A stretch of 64,000 bases of DNA, taken from NCBI GenBank assembly GCA_002354095.1, contig DEKX01000038.1, forward strand, positions 1-64,000, given 5' to 3'. Origin of the DNA: Prevotella sp. UBA2711. Lineage in GTDB: Bacteria; Bacteroidota; Bacteroidia; Bacteroidales; Bacteroidaceae. Under the pieces are notes generated by a model. The model was given only the letters and a program-made list of their open reading frames with translations, made no database searches and was not told the origin of the DNA. Below are positions 19,016 to 26,325 of this stretch, piece after piece. The position numbers were made by a program, and so were the translations under genes. Each line of letters opens with the position of its first letter. Within the stretch, counting starts at the first letter, position 1.

Positions 19016-20306
19016 TATTCTTACCATGATGGTTTGTTTCGTGGAAATCTCCGTCAAGTTGGGCTGTGGATTTCGGTAGCTTGATGCCATATTTTTCGGG
19101 ATTGGTATCTTCCTCAATGCTCTCTTTATCGTTTTTGTCTCTCGGTGGAGCAATCCTCCTGATAATAGCATCCAAGATGGAAGAATCGCTAAGAGAGTTC
19201 TTCTTACTATAATGAGCGAAGGCATCTTCTTCAAATTCTAAGGGCTCAGATGTATCGACCTCTTTGCCAGTCCTTTCATCATGCACTTTTCGAGGTTTGC
19301 CATTCATAAAGCGGTTGCGGACTATCTGCCATAAACCAGGGCCCGAACCACTCTTGTCAAGAAGTCTTTTGCCATTAACCTTATATTTGTATAAAGTGTT
19401 TATGAAATACCAGAGTTCTTTAGCATCACCAATCCACACAATACGTACATCAGTATCCCGACCTGAGAATACTTGATTGAAGAGCATATTGTCAATAACA
19501 ACCGGCTTTCTCTCTCTTATTTCTTCAGGGCTTAACGGAAGGCATTTCTTTACCTCATTATTTTTTTGTAAATCGCCATCAATAAATCTTTTCCCCTTAT
19601 CGTCTCTTGTGCTCAACAATAAATAAAGGGATTCCAGCTGCCTATTGTTAATATTCAGTTTTAACGAATATCGTGAGTAGTCAGAATTTTGCTTCTTGTC
19701 TGCTTTCCTACTTTCCGGCTTGAGGGGCTTAATCTTGTTGGTCGGGTTGAGCGCCACGTCTATCTCTTCGGTGAGCCAAAGAGTGGAATTGTCAATATAT
19801 TCGTTTACCCAGTCGCTTAGCATTTCGGAGCATGGAATAATAGCTTCAAACAGTTCTTCTTGTTGTCGCTCATGCAGTTGATGGTCGGGCAAGTCCTTTG
19901 GAGACGGGCGCTTTTCGTCAACGACACTTAACAGGGCCTCGCGAAGTACGCTACTATAGCGTGAATGCCAATGCAGACTAAAAGATAAGGCAACAAGGCG
20001 GAAAATGGTAGAGATAATGAGGTAGCGGTCAGCTAAAGTTATGCCATTATTCCATTGACCAATGTCAAAAACCACATTAGACCAAAGCCCATGTGCCAGA
20101 CTGATGGCGTCAATATCCTCGTCGCTATCTATAAGTTCGTCCATCAGCCATGCTGACTCGCAGAAAATATCCTCTGAACGAGCCACCACACTTGTAATCT
20201 CATCCTGTCGCCCAGGCCATACCTTCCTGCAGGCCTGAAGCAGTGCATTGTCATGAAGCCTTGCGTCGATTCTTGCGACCTCGCTTGGGTTTAACAGTCT
20301 CTGCAT
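19011..20306 (-). CDS. Unrecognised protein, second gene of an uncharacterised pair
   Basis: I cannot assign this 431-residue soluble protein. The first 190 residues are helical with Trp-rich segments (LHWHSRYSSVLREALLS). A charged linker follows (about 195-225), then a C-terminal part with the stretch RIVWIGDAKELWYFINTLY (about 300-318), reminiscent of regulatory proteins on Bacteroides conjugative elements, but too weak to name. Its start lies 56 bases inside the preceding gene. It is the last gene of the minus-strand operon that begins with the type IIG enzyme, so a role in defence or its control is likely but inferred. Confidence 0.6.
   Translation of the reverse strand: MQRLLNPSEVARIDARLHDNALLQACRKVWPGRQDEITSVVARSEDIFCESAWLMDELIDSDEDIDAISLAHGLWSNVVFDIGQWNNGITLADRYLIISTIFRLVALSFSLHWHSRYSSVLREALLSVVDEKRPSPKDLPDHQLHERQQEELFEAIIPCSEMLSDWVNEYIDNSTLWLTEEIDVALNPTNKIKPLKPESRKADKKQNSDYSRYSLKLNINNRQLESLYLLLSTRDDKGKRFIDGDLQKNNEVKKCLPLSPEEIRERKPVVIDNMLFNQVFSGRDTDVRIVWIGDAKELWYFINTLYKYKVNGKRLLDKSGSGPGLWQIVRNRFMNGKPRKVHDERTGKEVDTSEPLEFEEDAFAHYSKKNSLSDSSILDAIIRRIAPPRDKNDKESIEEDTNPEKYGIKLPKSTAQLDGDFHETNHHGKNK
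19702..19717 (+). repeat. Internal copy of the TTTCCTACTTTCC motif
   Basis: GCTTTCCTACTTTCCG here matches 15593-15608 exactly but lies inside a coding region, where it encodes part of a charged linker. See the copies at 15595, 24833 (inverted) and 24979. Confidence 0.5.
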
Positions 20307-21321
20307 CTTTCATCTTTTTAGTTTCCTCTGCCACTTTATCCAGCCAGCCCTCAAGCAGATATTTATTAAGGTCTGCTTCTTTCGTTTTGTTAAACAAATC
20401 CATTTGTACCGCAGGTTCAGCCTTACGCTCTAAATGAAACAGTTCAAGTGAGCCTTCTGGGTCCATGAGTAGTTCGTATATACTATCCTTGCCATAGTGA
20501 AGAGTCACTTTGTCATCAAAAGTCCAATCCATGCTATACCCCTTAGGGTCACTTCCAATAAGAGCAATAAAGTTCTCTATGTCATGCCGACGGCGATCTA
20601 ACAACTTAGCCCCCATAGGCTGGTTAAGTGTCAGTTCGCCCGAAGCGCCTTCGTACTTGTTAATTCTATCAAACAAGCCTTTCAGATATGGGCTGTTCTT
20701 TACCATCGCTTCTATCACGGGGTTCAGCTGCCCAGTCCTGAAACGGATGGTCATCTTCTTCAATGCACGTCCTTCCTTTTTGATACGTTTGCTTGAATAA
20801 TTCAGGAAATCATGATTTTCCAATTTCGTGTATAACTTGATCCTGAAACCACGACCAAGCGACTTCAGATGTTGATTTATGCTATTCTCCATCAGTTCAC
20901 AGACTGTGTCAGTGTTGCGCCATGCATCTGTCTCAACCTTTACTGCTATAATGTTATGCCCTTTCCGACAATCTATTATGACGTAGGTACATGGGGTCGA
21001 TTCCAGAAGCTCTTTCACTAACCTCCCCATTGGGTCATTAGGATTTTCCACCAGTTTCCAGTAGCTCTGTTCTTTGATGTTCAGCAGTCTCAGAGCCACT
21101 ATCCGATGGTCGTTACCATATACCTCACAGGTATATTTCTTCGCAGTATCGCCCTCACCCTTTTGAATATGGAATATGGTTCGAGTCTTACCAAACAACT
21201 GATAGAACCAGTCTTGAGCTGCGCTCATATCAACAGGTGTGACCTGTTCTCCTTGCGTCCAGTCACCTTCATCGTTGACCTCGACAGGCTTGTATGAGTA
21301 AATAGCGTAAAGATTCTCCAT
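20251..21321 (-). CDS. Unrecognised protein, first gene of an uncharacterised pair
   Basis: This 356-residue soluble protein is not one I can name. It has a mixed alpha/beta N-terminal half (FHIQKGEG, YVIIDCRKGHNIIAVKVETDAW at about 115-140), a basic middle rich in Lys/Arg (RIKKEGRALKKM, near 180) that suggests nucleic-acid contact, and a Lys/Arg-rich tail (KPKRGRKNRRK). No signal peptide or membrane segment is present. It starts 12 bases after the rhuM remnant and overlaps the following gene by 56 bases, so it is cotranscribed with the type IIG enzyme. It may be one half of a two-gene defence unit. Confidence 0.6.
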   Translation of the reverse strand: MENLYAIYSYKPVEVNDEGDWTQGEQVTPVDMSAAQDWFYQLFGKTRTIFHIQKGEGDTAKKYTCEVYGNDHRIVALRLLNIKEQSYWKLVENPNDPMGRLVKELLESTPCTYVIIDCRKGHNIIAVKVETDAWRNTDTVCELMENSINQHLKSLGRGFRIKLYTKLENHDFLNYSSKRIKKEGRALKKMTIRFRTGQLNPVIEAMVKNSPYLKGLFDRINKYEGASGELTLNQPMGAKLLDRRRHDIENFIALIGSDPKGYSMDWTFDDKVTLHYGKDSIYELLMDPEGSLELFHLERKAEPAVQMDLFNKTKEADLNKYLLEGWLDKVAEETKKMKDAETVKPKRGRKNRRKAS

Positions 21322-21333
21322 AGGCTTAACATT

Positions 21334-21650
21334 TCATTCGTCTTCTTTCTGTTTTTTTACGATGCTTTTCTCCAAGTCTTCAAGCATCCGGATGTCATCG
21401 GCATCTGCCTGCTGTTGTAATTCTTGCCATCGGCGGCAGTAGTCAAATATTGTTTGACAACTGAAATTTTGTTTAACTCTCTCTCCTTTAGTATGTTAGC
21501 AATATGATGGGAAATCAATTGCTTCGAGGTGGCAAAAAGTTCTGCCATCTGTTGCTGGTTCAGCCATATCTTGCCATCTTTGGCATATAGCGCCACAGAT
21601 GCACGTCCGTCTGCTGTCCTGTAAATAATGATATTCTGCTGTTCGTCCAT
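21334..21650 (-). pseudogene. RhuM-family gene remnant with internal deletion and frame change
   Basis: The first 75 or so residues are a clear RhuM N-terminus (GKIWLNQQQMAELFATSKQLISHHIANILKE, AADGKNY). Intact RhuM proteins are over 300 residues. Here the frame ends after 97 residues at 21357. Shifting frame at the point after GKNY gives a natural-looking tail, LQQQADADDIRMLEDLEKS followed by IVKKQKEDE and a stop at 21334. The middle of the gene is therefore gone, and the joint is out of frame. RhuM genes often accompany restriction systems, as here; the start lies 7 bases after the type IIG stop. Confidence 0.8.
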
Positions 21651-21657
21651 ATATTTT

Positions 21658-24600
21658 TTATGCTTCCATTACTATCTTGCGCTCTTCCTCTGTCAGTCCG
21701 TAGAGGTCGAAGACGCGGTTGTCTATCTCGTTATCGGTAGTCTTGATTTGTGCCGTGAGTTCACGGCACTCTGCTACGCGCTCGTTGAAGTAGTCTTCCC
21801 ACTCGTCCTGTTGTGAGAGCGAGAGTTTTATCTTCTGTTTCTTCAGCTCTGCCATCAGGCCCTTGAAGTCCATTGTGTCGAACTGCTGCAGGGCTGTCGT
21901 CAACTTCAGACCCTCAAAATTCTCGCTCAGACGACGGAGGAACCGGGTGCGTTTCTCCTGCAACTGCTGATGGAGGGTGAGCATCGTGTCGGCGAGAGTT
22001 TCCACAGGAATCAACTGTTGCTTTGCAATTTTTGGCAATACAAGACGTTTCCAGTCATCGGGATAGATGTGAATATTACTTCGACGTTCTGTATTAAGTT
22101 CGTATCGTACAAGCGAAGAATTAAAGATTGTAAGCAACGCTTTATACGAGTAGTTTGCTGACAACTCCTCAAAACGCGCTCTTTCCTCCTTGTCGTTATA
22201 GGCTTTCGAAACGCTATTGTTCTCAACGCCGCGCAGGTCTATCCAACGCTTAAAACCTATAGCACTTTCATTGAAATAGCCATTGTCTACATCGAGGAAA
22301 GTACGCGGGAAGGCTCCCGGACTACGCATTGTTACCAACTTTGGAGAGCCTTCAAACATCTCCGTGAAGCCCTTACGACTCCATTTTCTTGGTGAACGCT
22401 CCGTACCATATTCGATATATCGCTTTCTGTGTAAAAGCCAGCTGTTTATATCTTTACCTTCATAATAGAGTTTGGGGTGTTCATTGTCTTTAATATCGGA
22501 AAGTAGGTCTCTGACAAGGAACTCACCTTTATATTGTTTTTCATCGCTATTACCGACAATGCCTTTGGTGATATAACAAACACTTCCCAAGGGAACCATA
22601 TTATGCTTTCCTGTGAGTAGTCTACGCTTGGCATCTACACGCAGATTCTCAGGATAAACATCCGAAGTTCTCTCGCTATACCGTTGACCAGCATCGTGAA
22701 TTCTTTGGGTAAAGGTATCTACCCCTCGCTTGTCAAACGTCACAATGACGCTCTTAACCCCGACATTTTCAAAAACATCTATGTCGGGAAAGTAATCAAT
22801 CATTGACAGATAATGGTGAGCCTTCATATAGCTGAGGCTTTGCCTTCCATATTCAGCATGACAATAGGCGTCTGGAATAATGAACGAACAAAGAGCATCA
22901 GACTTAGACAACTTGGTAGACAATTCAAGGAACGGAATGTACAAGTCCCATTTTCCGGTTAATGTTTTCCACTTGCCGCAGGATGTCATGTAATTGCGAA
23001 AGTCCATGGAATTGCCTGGACTATCTGCTCTTACATACGGCGGATTGCCTATTACCACATCGAAGCCTCCTTTCTCGAAGACTTTGGGGAATTCCTTCTG
23101 CCAGTCGAAGGCCTTGTCGCCAGCTATGGCAGGGTCGCTGATGAGCGAGTTGCCACACTTGATGTTCTGGTTCAGCGAGTTTAGTTTGCGTTGGGGCTTA
23201 GCTGTGCGCAACCATAGTGCCAATTGGGCAATGCCGACACTCTCTTCGTTGATATCTACACCGTAGAGATTGTTCTCAAGGATGTGATGCTCTATGTCAT
23301 GGAACTCAAGGCTGTAACCCAGCACTTTCTTTTCCAGTTCGTCGATGTGCTTGTGCTCTTTTATCAGATGCTGCAGGGCGGCATTAAGGAATGCTCCGCT
23401 ACCGCAGGCAGGGTCGAGAATAGTCAGTTGCAACAGCCACTCACGATACGCCTTCAGTTGATCCAGCAGGTGCTGCTTAGTTTTCAGCTGGCGACGATGG
23501 TCAGAGTTGTATTCCTCCTCGACGATGTTCAGTTGCTTTTTCTTCTCTTTGCATAGCCGCCCAACGGTGTTCTCAACGATATACTTCGTAATGTATTGTG
23601 GCGTGTAGAACACGCCGTCCTGCTTGCGCTTAGATGTCTGAGGTACTTCTCCTCGTGTAATCTGCTGCGTTACTTCTTCAATCTCACTGAGTGAATTCTC
23701 GAAGATGTGGCCCAGTATGTTCACGTCAACATCGCTGCCAAAGTCGTAGGCAGCAAGACGTCGGGTGTGCTCCTGCAACAGGTCGTCGCTAATCTTTAGA
23801 CTGTCCAAAACTTCATCTGGCTTAAACAATCCGCCGTTGTAGGCAAAGACGTCGAAGGGCTTGCCGACGTGCCCTTGGTCAAGGTAGCCGAAATACATCT
23901 TGATACGGTCGTAAAGCGGTACATAGGCATCGAGGTCTTTTAACTGCTGCCACTTGTCAATGATTTGAACCATGGAGTTAGGCTCCAACAGGAAGCTGTC
24001 CTCAGCAAAGAAAATGAACAACAGGCGATCCAACAGCTTCTGCGTCTTCTTGAACAGCAGCAGTTGCCAGTCTTTTTCGTCACTACCTTCTGGGGTGGGA
24101 TTTTGGGCAAGGATATCTGCAAAGAGCACGCGCTTGAAATGTGAGTAATCTTTATAGAGAGCTTTTGTTATATGTTCCTCGTTTGATATCGATTCGCTCT
24201 TCATCTGTATGGCAACACAATGTTCTACCTGTGTCCATGCCAGGCAGAGGTATAGCTCACGGAACTCTTCTTCCGTCATATGAAAAATATCCCATTCGCG
24301 ATATTCCACGGCATCGTCGATGTATAAGCGCAGTTTCTCAAAATTGGAAATGATAACGAGCCGTGTTTCTTTATGCTTATTCTTATATCCGAATGCCTGA
24401 TTCTCAATACTCGTCAGGTCGGGTGTCTTGTGGTCTTTCAGTTCTATCACACCAATCACCTTCCCATCGAGCAATATGGCGCCATCTGCTTTTTTCGCCC
24501 CAACCTCATTTTTTAGCTCCGTAGTGAGATTGTAGTTGGGCGAAGGGTTAATGGTATATCCAAGCACCTTGACGAACAGCTCGCGCAGGAAACCTTCCTG

Positions 24601-24744
24601 GAACTGCTCTTCTTTGATTTTGTGTATGTTGGCCTGAATGTCCTCGTTCATGAAGAACAGCTGGTATTGCTCCCAAGGCTTTGCCGTCCGTTCCTCGCCA
24701 ATTAGGTTCAGGTACTTCTTGATGATATTTTTCTGTAATAGCAT
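21658..24744 (-). CDS. Type IIG restriction-modification enzyme (Eco57I-like)
   Basis: The 1028-residue protein combines cutting, adenine methylation and target recognition. The N-terminal nuclease part carries a PD-(D/E)xK-like pattern (KKADGAIL...GVIELKDHK, about 83-105). The methylase motif LDPACGSG begins at residue 443, and the catalytic NPPY is at 567-570. The C-terminal 300 residues resemble a TaqI-like specificity domain. No separate specificity or methylase subunit is next to it, as expected for type IIG. The start is supported by an AGGAG eight bases upstream, unusually good for this genome, and by a -7 box at 24775-24782. It leads a four-gene minus-strand operon. The target sequence cannot be deduced. 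Confidence 0.92.
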   Translation of the reverse strand: MLLQKNIIKKYLNLIGEERTAKPWEQYQLFFMNEDIQANIHKIKEEQFQEGFLRELFVKVLGYTINPSPNYNLTTELKNEVGAKKADGAILLDGKVIGVIELKDHKTPDLTSIENQAFGYKNKHKETRLVIISNFEKLRLYIDDAVEYREWDIFHMTEEEFRELYLCLAWTQVEHCVAIQMKSESISNEEHITKALYKDYSHFKRVLFADILAQNPTPEGSDEKDWQLLLFKKTQKLLDRLLFIFFAEDSFLLEPNSMVQIIDKWQQLKDLDAYVPLYDRIKMYFGYLDQGHVGKPFDVFAYNGGLFKPDEVLDSLKISDDLLQEHTRRLAAYDFGSDVDVNILGHIFENSLSEIEEVTQQITRGEVPQTSKRKQDGVFYTPQYITKYIVENTVGRLCKEKKKQLNIVEEEYNSDHRRQLKTKQHLLDQLKAYREWLLQLTILDPACGSGAFLNAALQHLIKEHKHIDELEKKVLGYSLEFHDIEHHILENNLYGVDINEESVGIAQLALWLRTAKPQRKLNSLNQNIKCGNSLISDPAIAGDKAFDWQKEFPKVFEKGGFDVVIGNPPYVRADSPGNSMDFRNYMTSCGKWKTLTGKWDLYIPFLELSTKLSKSDALCSFIIPDAYCHAEYGRQSLSYMKAHHYLSMIDYFPDIDVFENVGVKSVIVTFDKRGVDTFTQRIHDAGQRYSERTSDVYPENLRVDAKRRLLTGKHNMVPLGSVCYITKGIVGNSDEKQYKGEFLVRDLLSDIKDNEHPKLYYEGKDINSWLLHRKRYIEYGTERSPRKWSRKGFTEMFEGSPKLVTMRSPGAFPRTFLDVDNGYFNESAIGFKRWIDLRGVENNSVSKAYNDKEERARFEELSANYSYKALLTIFNSSLVRYELNTERRSNIHIYPDDWKRLVLPKIAKQQLIPVETLADTMLTLHQQLQEKRTRFLRRLSENFEGLKLTTALQQFDTMDFKGLMAELKKQKIKLSLSQQDEWEDYFNERVAECRELTAQIKTTDNEIDNRVFDLYGLTEEERKIVMEA

Positions 24745-24750
24745 ATTTAT

Positions 24751-24756
24751 AGCTCC
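24751..24756 (-). promoter_or_regulatory. Shine-Dalgarno-like site of the type IIG gene
   Basis: On the minus strand AGGAGC lies 6 to 8 bases before the ATG at 24744. Such strong sites are rare elsewhere in the window and support this start. Confidence 0.5.
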
Positions 24757-24774
24757 TAAACTTTTATTTGGCTA

Positions 24775-24782
24775 CAAATTTA
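24775..24782 (-). promoter_or_regulatory. -7 box of the minus-strand restriction operon
   Basis: On the minus strand the sequence is TAAATTTG, a full match to TAnnTTTG, about 30 bases before the start of the type IIG gene. Confidence 0.6.
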
Positions 24783-24978
24783 CAAAATATTCTACACCTG
24801 ACAAAGGAATTGATGTGAAAAGTAACTAAGTAGGAAAGTAGGAAAGTAGACATTAATGTATTCTAAGGAATAAATTGTAATAATACTAATAATAATGATA
24901 ATAATAATAAATATAAAAAACTTCTACTTATAATGTCTCTCTTCCGCACTCTAAAATGCTTCATGTCCGCTTTCCGCA

Positions 24979-24996
24979 TTTCCTACTTTCCGCATT
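24979..24996 (+). repeat. Right-hand copy of the TTTCCTACTTTCC motif
   Basis: These 18 bases are identical to 15595-15612. Together they bracket 9.4 kb that contains exactly the minus-strand accessory genes. Confidence 0.6.
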
Positions 24997-25032
24997 CACT
25001 ATTATCACGGGCGGGTAGCACAAAAGCCCTGC

Positions 25033-25111
25033 GAGCCGTAACCTCATGAACGACGAGATTACGGCTCACCCTTGGTGGCATTACGGCTCGTGCCCCACGA
25101 GATTACGGCTC
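25033..25111. repeat. 22-base-period array, intergenic
   Basis: ATTACGGCTC recurs at 25058, 25080 and 25102, exactly 22 bases apart, and once inverted at 25033-25042 with one mismatch. CACGAG or GACGAG flanks two of the copies. Confidence 0.75.
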
Positions 25112-25127
25112 GTCTTTTCAGTTGCAA

Positions 25128-25257
25128 TTTTCACCCAAATGCGTTTTTATTCCCAAAGATTTTACTATCTTTGACTTCGTCTTAGATACTTTCGCTCGAA
25201 AATAAAAAGAAAAACAGTTTTTTCTTTGTATTTTGCTCGCTTATTCGTATCTTTGCA
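25128..25257 (+). repeat. Duplicated promoter segment, copy A
   Basis: These 130 bases match 25874-26003 apart from two compensating one-base indels. Each copy ends in the same -7 box, so the duplication places two transcription units under the same promoter. Confidence 0.9.
25248..25255 (+). promoter_or_regulatory. -7 box of copy A
   Basis: TATCTTTG matches the consensus, with TTTTGC about 18 bases upstream as a possible -33 element. The next ATGs lie 2 and 8 bases downstream. Confidence 0.65.
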
Positions 25258-25262
25258 TGTTG

Positions 25263-25712
25263 ATGAAACATAGGACTGAAGAAGAATATTATAAGGAAAG
25301 CAAGCGGCTTCGGGCTGAAGTGTTAGCACAGGCTGATACATTAAAAGAGCATCCTATGCATTTTACCATTACAAACGGCATTACGATGGAAGTAGAAATA
25401 ACAAAGACTGACCTAAAGACCATCGTAAGCAAAGCTTCACGCGATAATAAGTTTAATGCCATCAAGAATGCTCTGGCCAAAGATATTCGAGGTTTTTTAG
25501 AAAAAGGTGAATATATAGGTTGGCGAACAGTTGCTGAAGGAAAGCACGGTGAGAGTGCATATTTTGCCTATTTTGACCGTGAACTTGGCGTTCGGACAGT
25601 ATTAGCTATGCGCAAAATGAAAAACGGTGGTCCCTATAAGCCTTACGCTATCATTGATGAATACGCATTTTCAGCAACGAAAGAACTACTACAAAAAGGA
25701 ACTCCGCTTTAA
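25263..25712 (+). CDS. Small protein under the duplicated promoter, possibly nuclease-like
   Basis: The 149-residue product is not confidently recognised. The central part (GWRTVAEGKHGESAYFAYFD, then a strand-rich RTVLAMRKM and YKPYAIIDEYAF) resembles the barnase/EndoU-type small nucleases found in phage and toxin proteins, with the His in KHGES as a candidate catalytic residue. This is a weak, pattern-based idea. The first half is helical and charged. I start it at 25263 because the -7 box ends at 25255; ATG 25257 is the alternative. Its last codons lie in the 5' arm of a hairpin. It could be a toxin kept in check by the neighbouring RNA or proteins. Confidence 0.6.
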   Translation: MKHRTEEEYYKESKRLRAEVLAQADTLKEHPMHFTITNGITMEVEITKTDLKTIVSKASRDNKFNAIKNALAKDIRGFLEKGEYIGWRTVAEGKHGESAYFAYFDRELGVRTVLAMRKMKNGGPYKPYAIIDEYAFSATKELLQKGTPL

Positions 25713-25761
25713 TGGCCTTGCTTGCCGGACCAACCGGGGCTATCCATCTGAAGCGGAGTTA
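25701..25761 (+). repeat. Hairpin unit 1 with shared 21-base core
   Basis: AACTCCGCTT (25701-25710) pairs perfectly with AAGCGGAGTT (25752-25761). The apex contains the core GCTTGCCGGACCAACCGGGG plus C (25721-25741), which itself folds through CCGG-ACCAA-CCGG. The stop codon of the 149-residue gene is inside this element. Confidence 0.75.
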
Positions 25762-25772
25762 AAAAGTGCTTC

Positions 25773-25815
25773 TATTTAGTCGCTTGCCGGACCAACCGGG
25801 GCAAACATAAATAGG
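25773..25815 (+). repeat. Hairpin unit 2 with the same 21-base core
   Basis: CTATTTA (25773-25779) pairs with TAAATAG (25809-25815) around an identical 21-base core at 25783-25803. The stem sequence differs from unit 1 while the apex is unchanged, which points to selection on the apical structure. Confidence 0.7.
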
Positions 25816-25873
25816 TTCCTTTCACGTTGCAAAGATAACCACTTTTTCTGATATTTGCAACTTTTTCGCAGTT

Positions 25874-26003
25874 TTTTCACCCAAATGCGTTTTTATTCCC
25901 AAAGATTTTACTATCTTTGACTTCGTCTTAGATACTTTCGCTCGAAATAAAAAGAAAAACAGTTTTTTCTTTTGTATTTTGCTCGCTTATTCGTATCTTT
26001 GCA
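25874..26003 (+). repeat. Duplicated promoter segment, copy B
   Basis: Near-identical to 25128-25257, 746 bases away. It ends two bases after its -7 box and four bases before the first helix of the candidate structured RNA. Confidence 0.9.
25994..26001 (+). promoter_or_regulatory. -7 box of copy B, drives the structured RNA and methylase operon
   Basis: TATCTTTG identical to copy A. A start about 5 to 7 bases downstream would fall at the foot of the first RNA helix near 26007. Confidence 0.65.
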
Positions 26004-26006
26004 ATT

Positions 26007-26321
26007 GGTTCGGGGAGAAATCCGGACCAGTAAAGAAGCATTTGCTATTATTTCGCGTTGAACCAAAATGCCCAGGAAACAGTTTGGAAATAAAAAACGC
26101 TTTGAAATAATAGAGATTGTGGGGTGCAGGAGTAGTGCATCCCCTTTCCACCTTGTAATAGCTATGCATCCGCGCCAATAGGCGTGGTGCATTCTTATAA
26201 AGGTGGATGGGGTTTCCTTTCCTGGGCATGCCTCATAGTTCAACGCATAAGAAGCATCACGCTTTCTTTGTGCGTCAGCGATTGATAGTCAGATGCCAGT
26301 GTAACTTAAAACTATCAATCG
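26007..26321 (+). ncRNA. Candidate structured RNA leading the methylase operon
   Basis: This segment can fold into a compact multi-helix structure. Pairings read directly from the sequence are 26007-26013 with 26022-26028; 26045-26059 with 26096-26113 (15 pairs, one 3-base loop); a long-range 26068-26079 with 26218-26229 (12 perfect pairs), extended by 26055-26063 with 26238-26246 (9 perfect); 26141-26154 with 26200-26212; 26164-26176 with 26181-26192; 26243-26247 with 26271-26275; and 26279-26289 with 26311-26321 (11 perfect). Two of these share bases (26055-26059), so alternative folds are possible. It matches no RNA family I know (not RNase P, tmRNA, 6S or a known riboswitch). It could be a long regulatory leader or a separate RNA component. 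Confidence 0.55.
26279..26321 (+). promoter_or_regulatory. Hairpin directly before the methylase start
   Basis: A perfect 11-base-pair stem with a 21-base loop ends four bases before the ATG at 26326. As RNA it could hide the ribosome site; as DNA it could be an operator for the methylase, a common way to autoregulate. Confidence 0.55.
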
Positions 26322-26325
26322 AAGT

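Larger units (their letters stand above)
24783..25127. other. Gene-free segment between divergent defence operons
   Basis: No credible gene is present. It holds an inverted copy of the dispersed motif (24833-24845), an AAT-rich run (about 24874-24915), a direct copy of the motif (24979-24996), and a 22-base-period array (25033-25111). Confidence 0.7.

Noticed and set aside
25701..25815. Simple pair of terminators
   Set aside because: There is no T-run after either hairpin, and the identical apex with differing stems is not expected of terminators.
25911..26243. 110-codon minus-strand frame across copy B and the structured RNA
   Set aside because: It runs antisense through the promoter duplicate and the paired region; composition and lack of start signals argue against coding.
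26007..26321. tmRNA, RNase P RNA, group II intron or IscB-type omega RNA
   Set aside because: Diagnostic conserved segments are missing, there is no reverse transcriptase or IscB/TnpB gene, and the downstream gene is a methylase.
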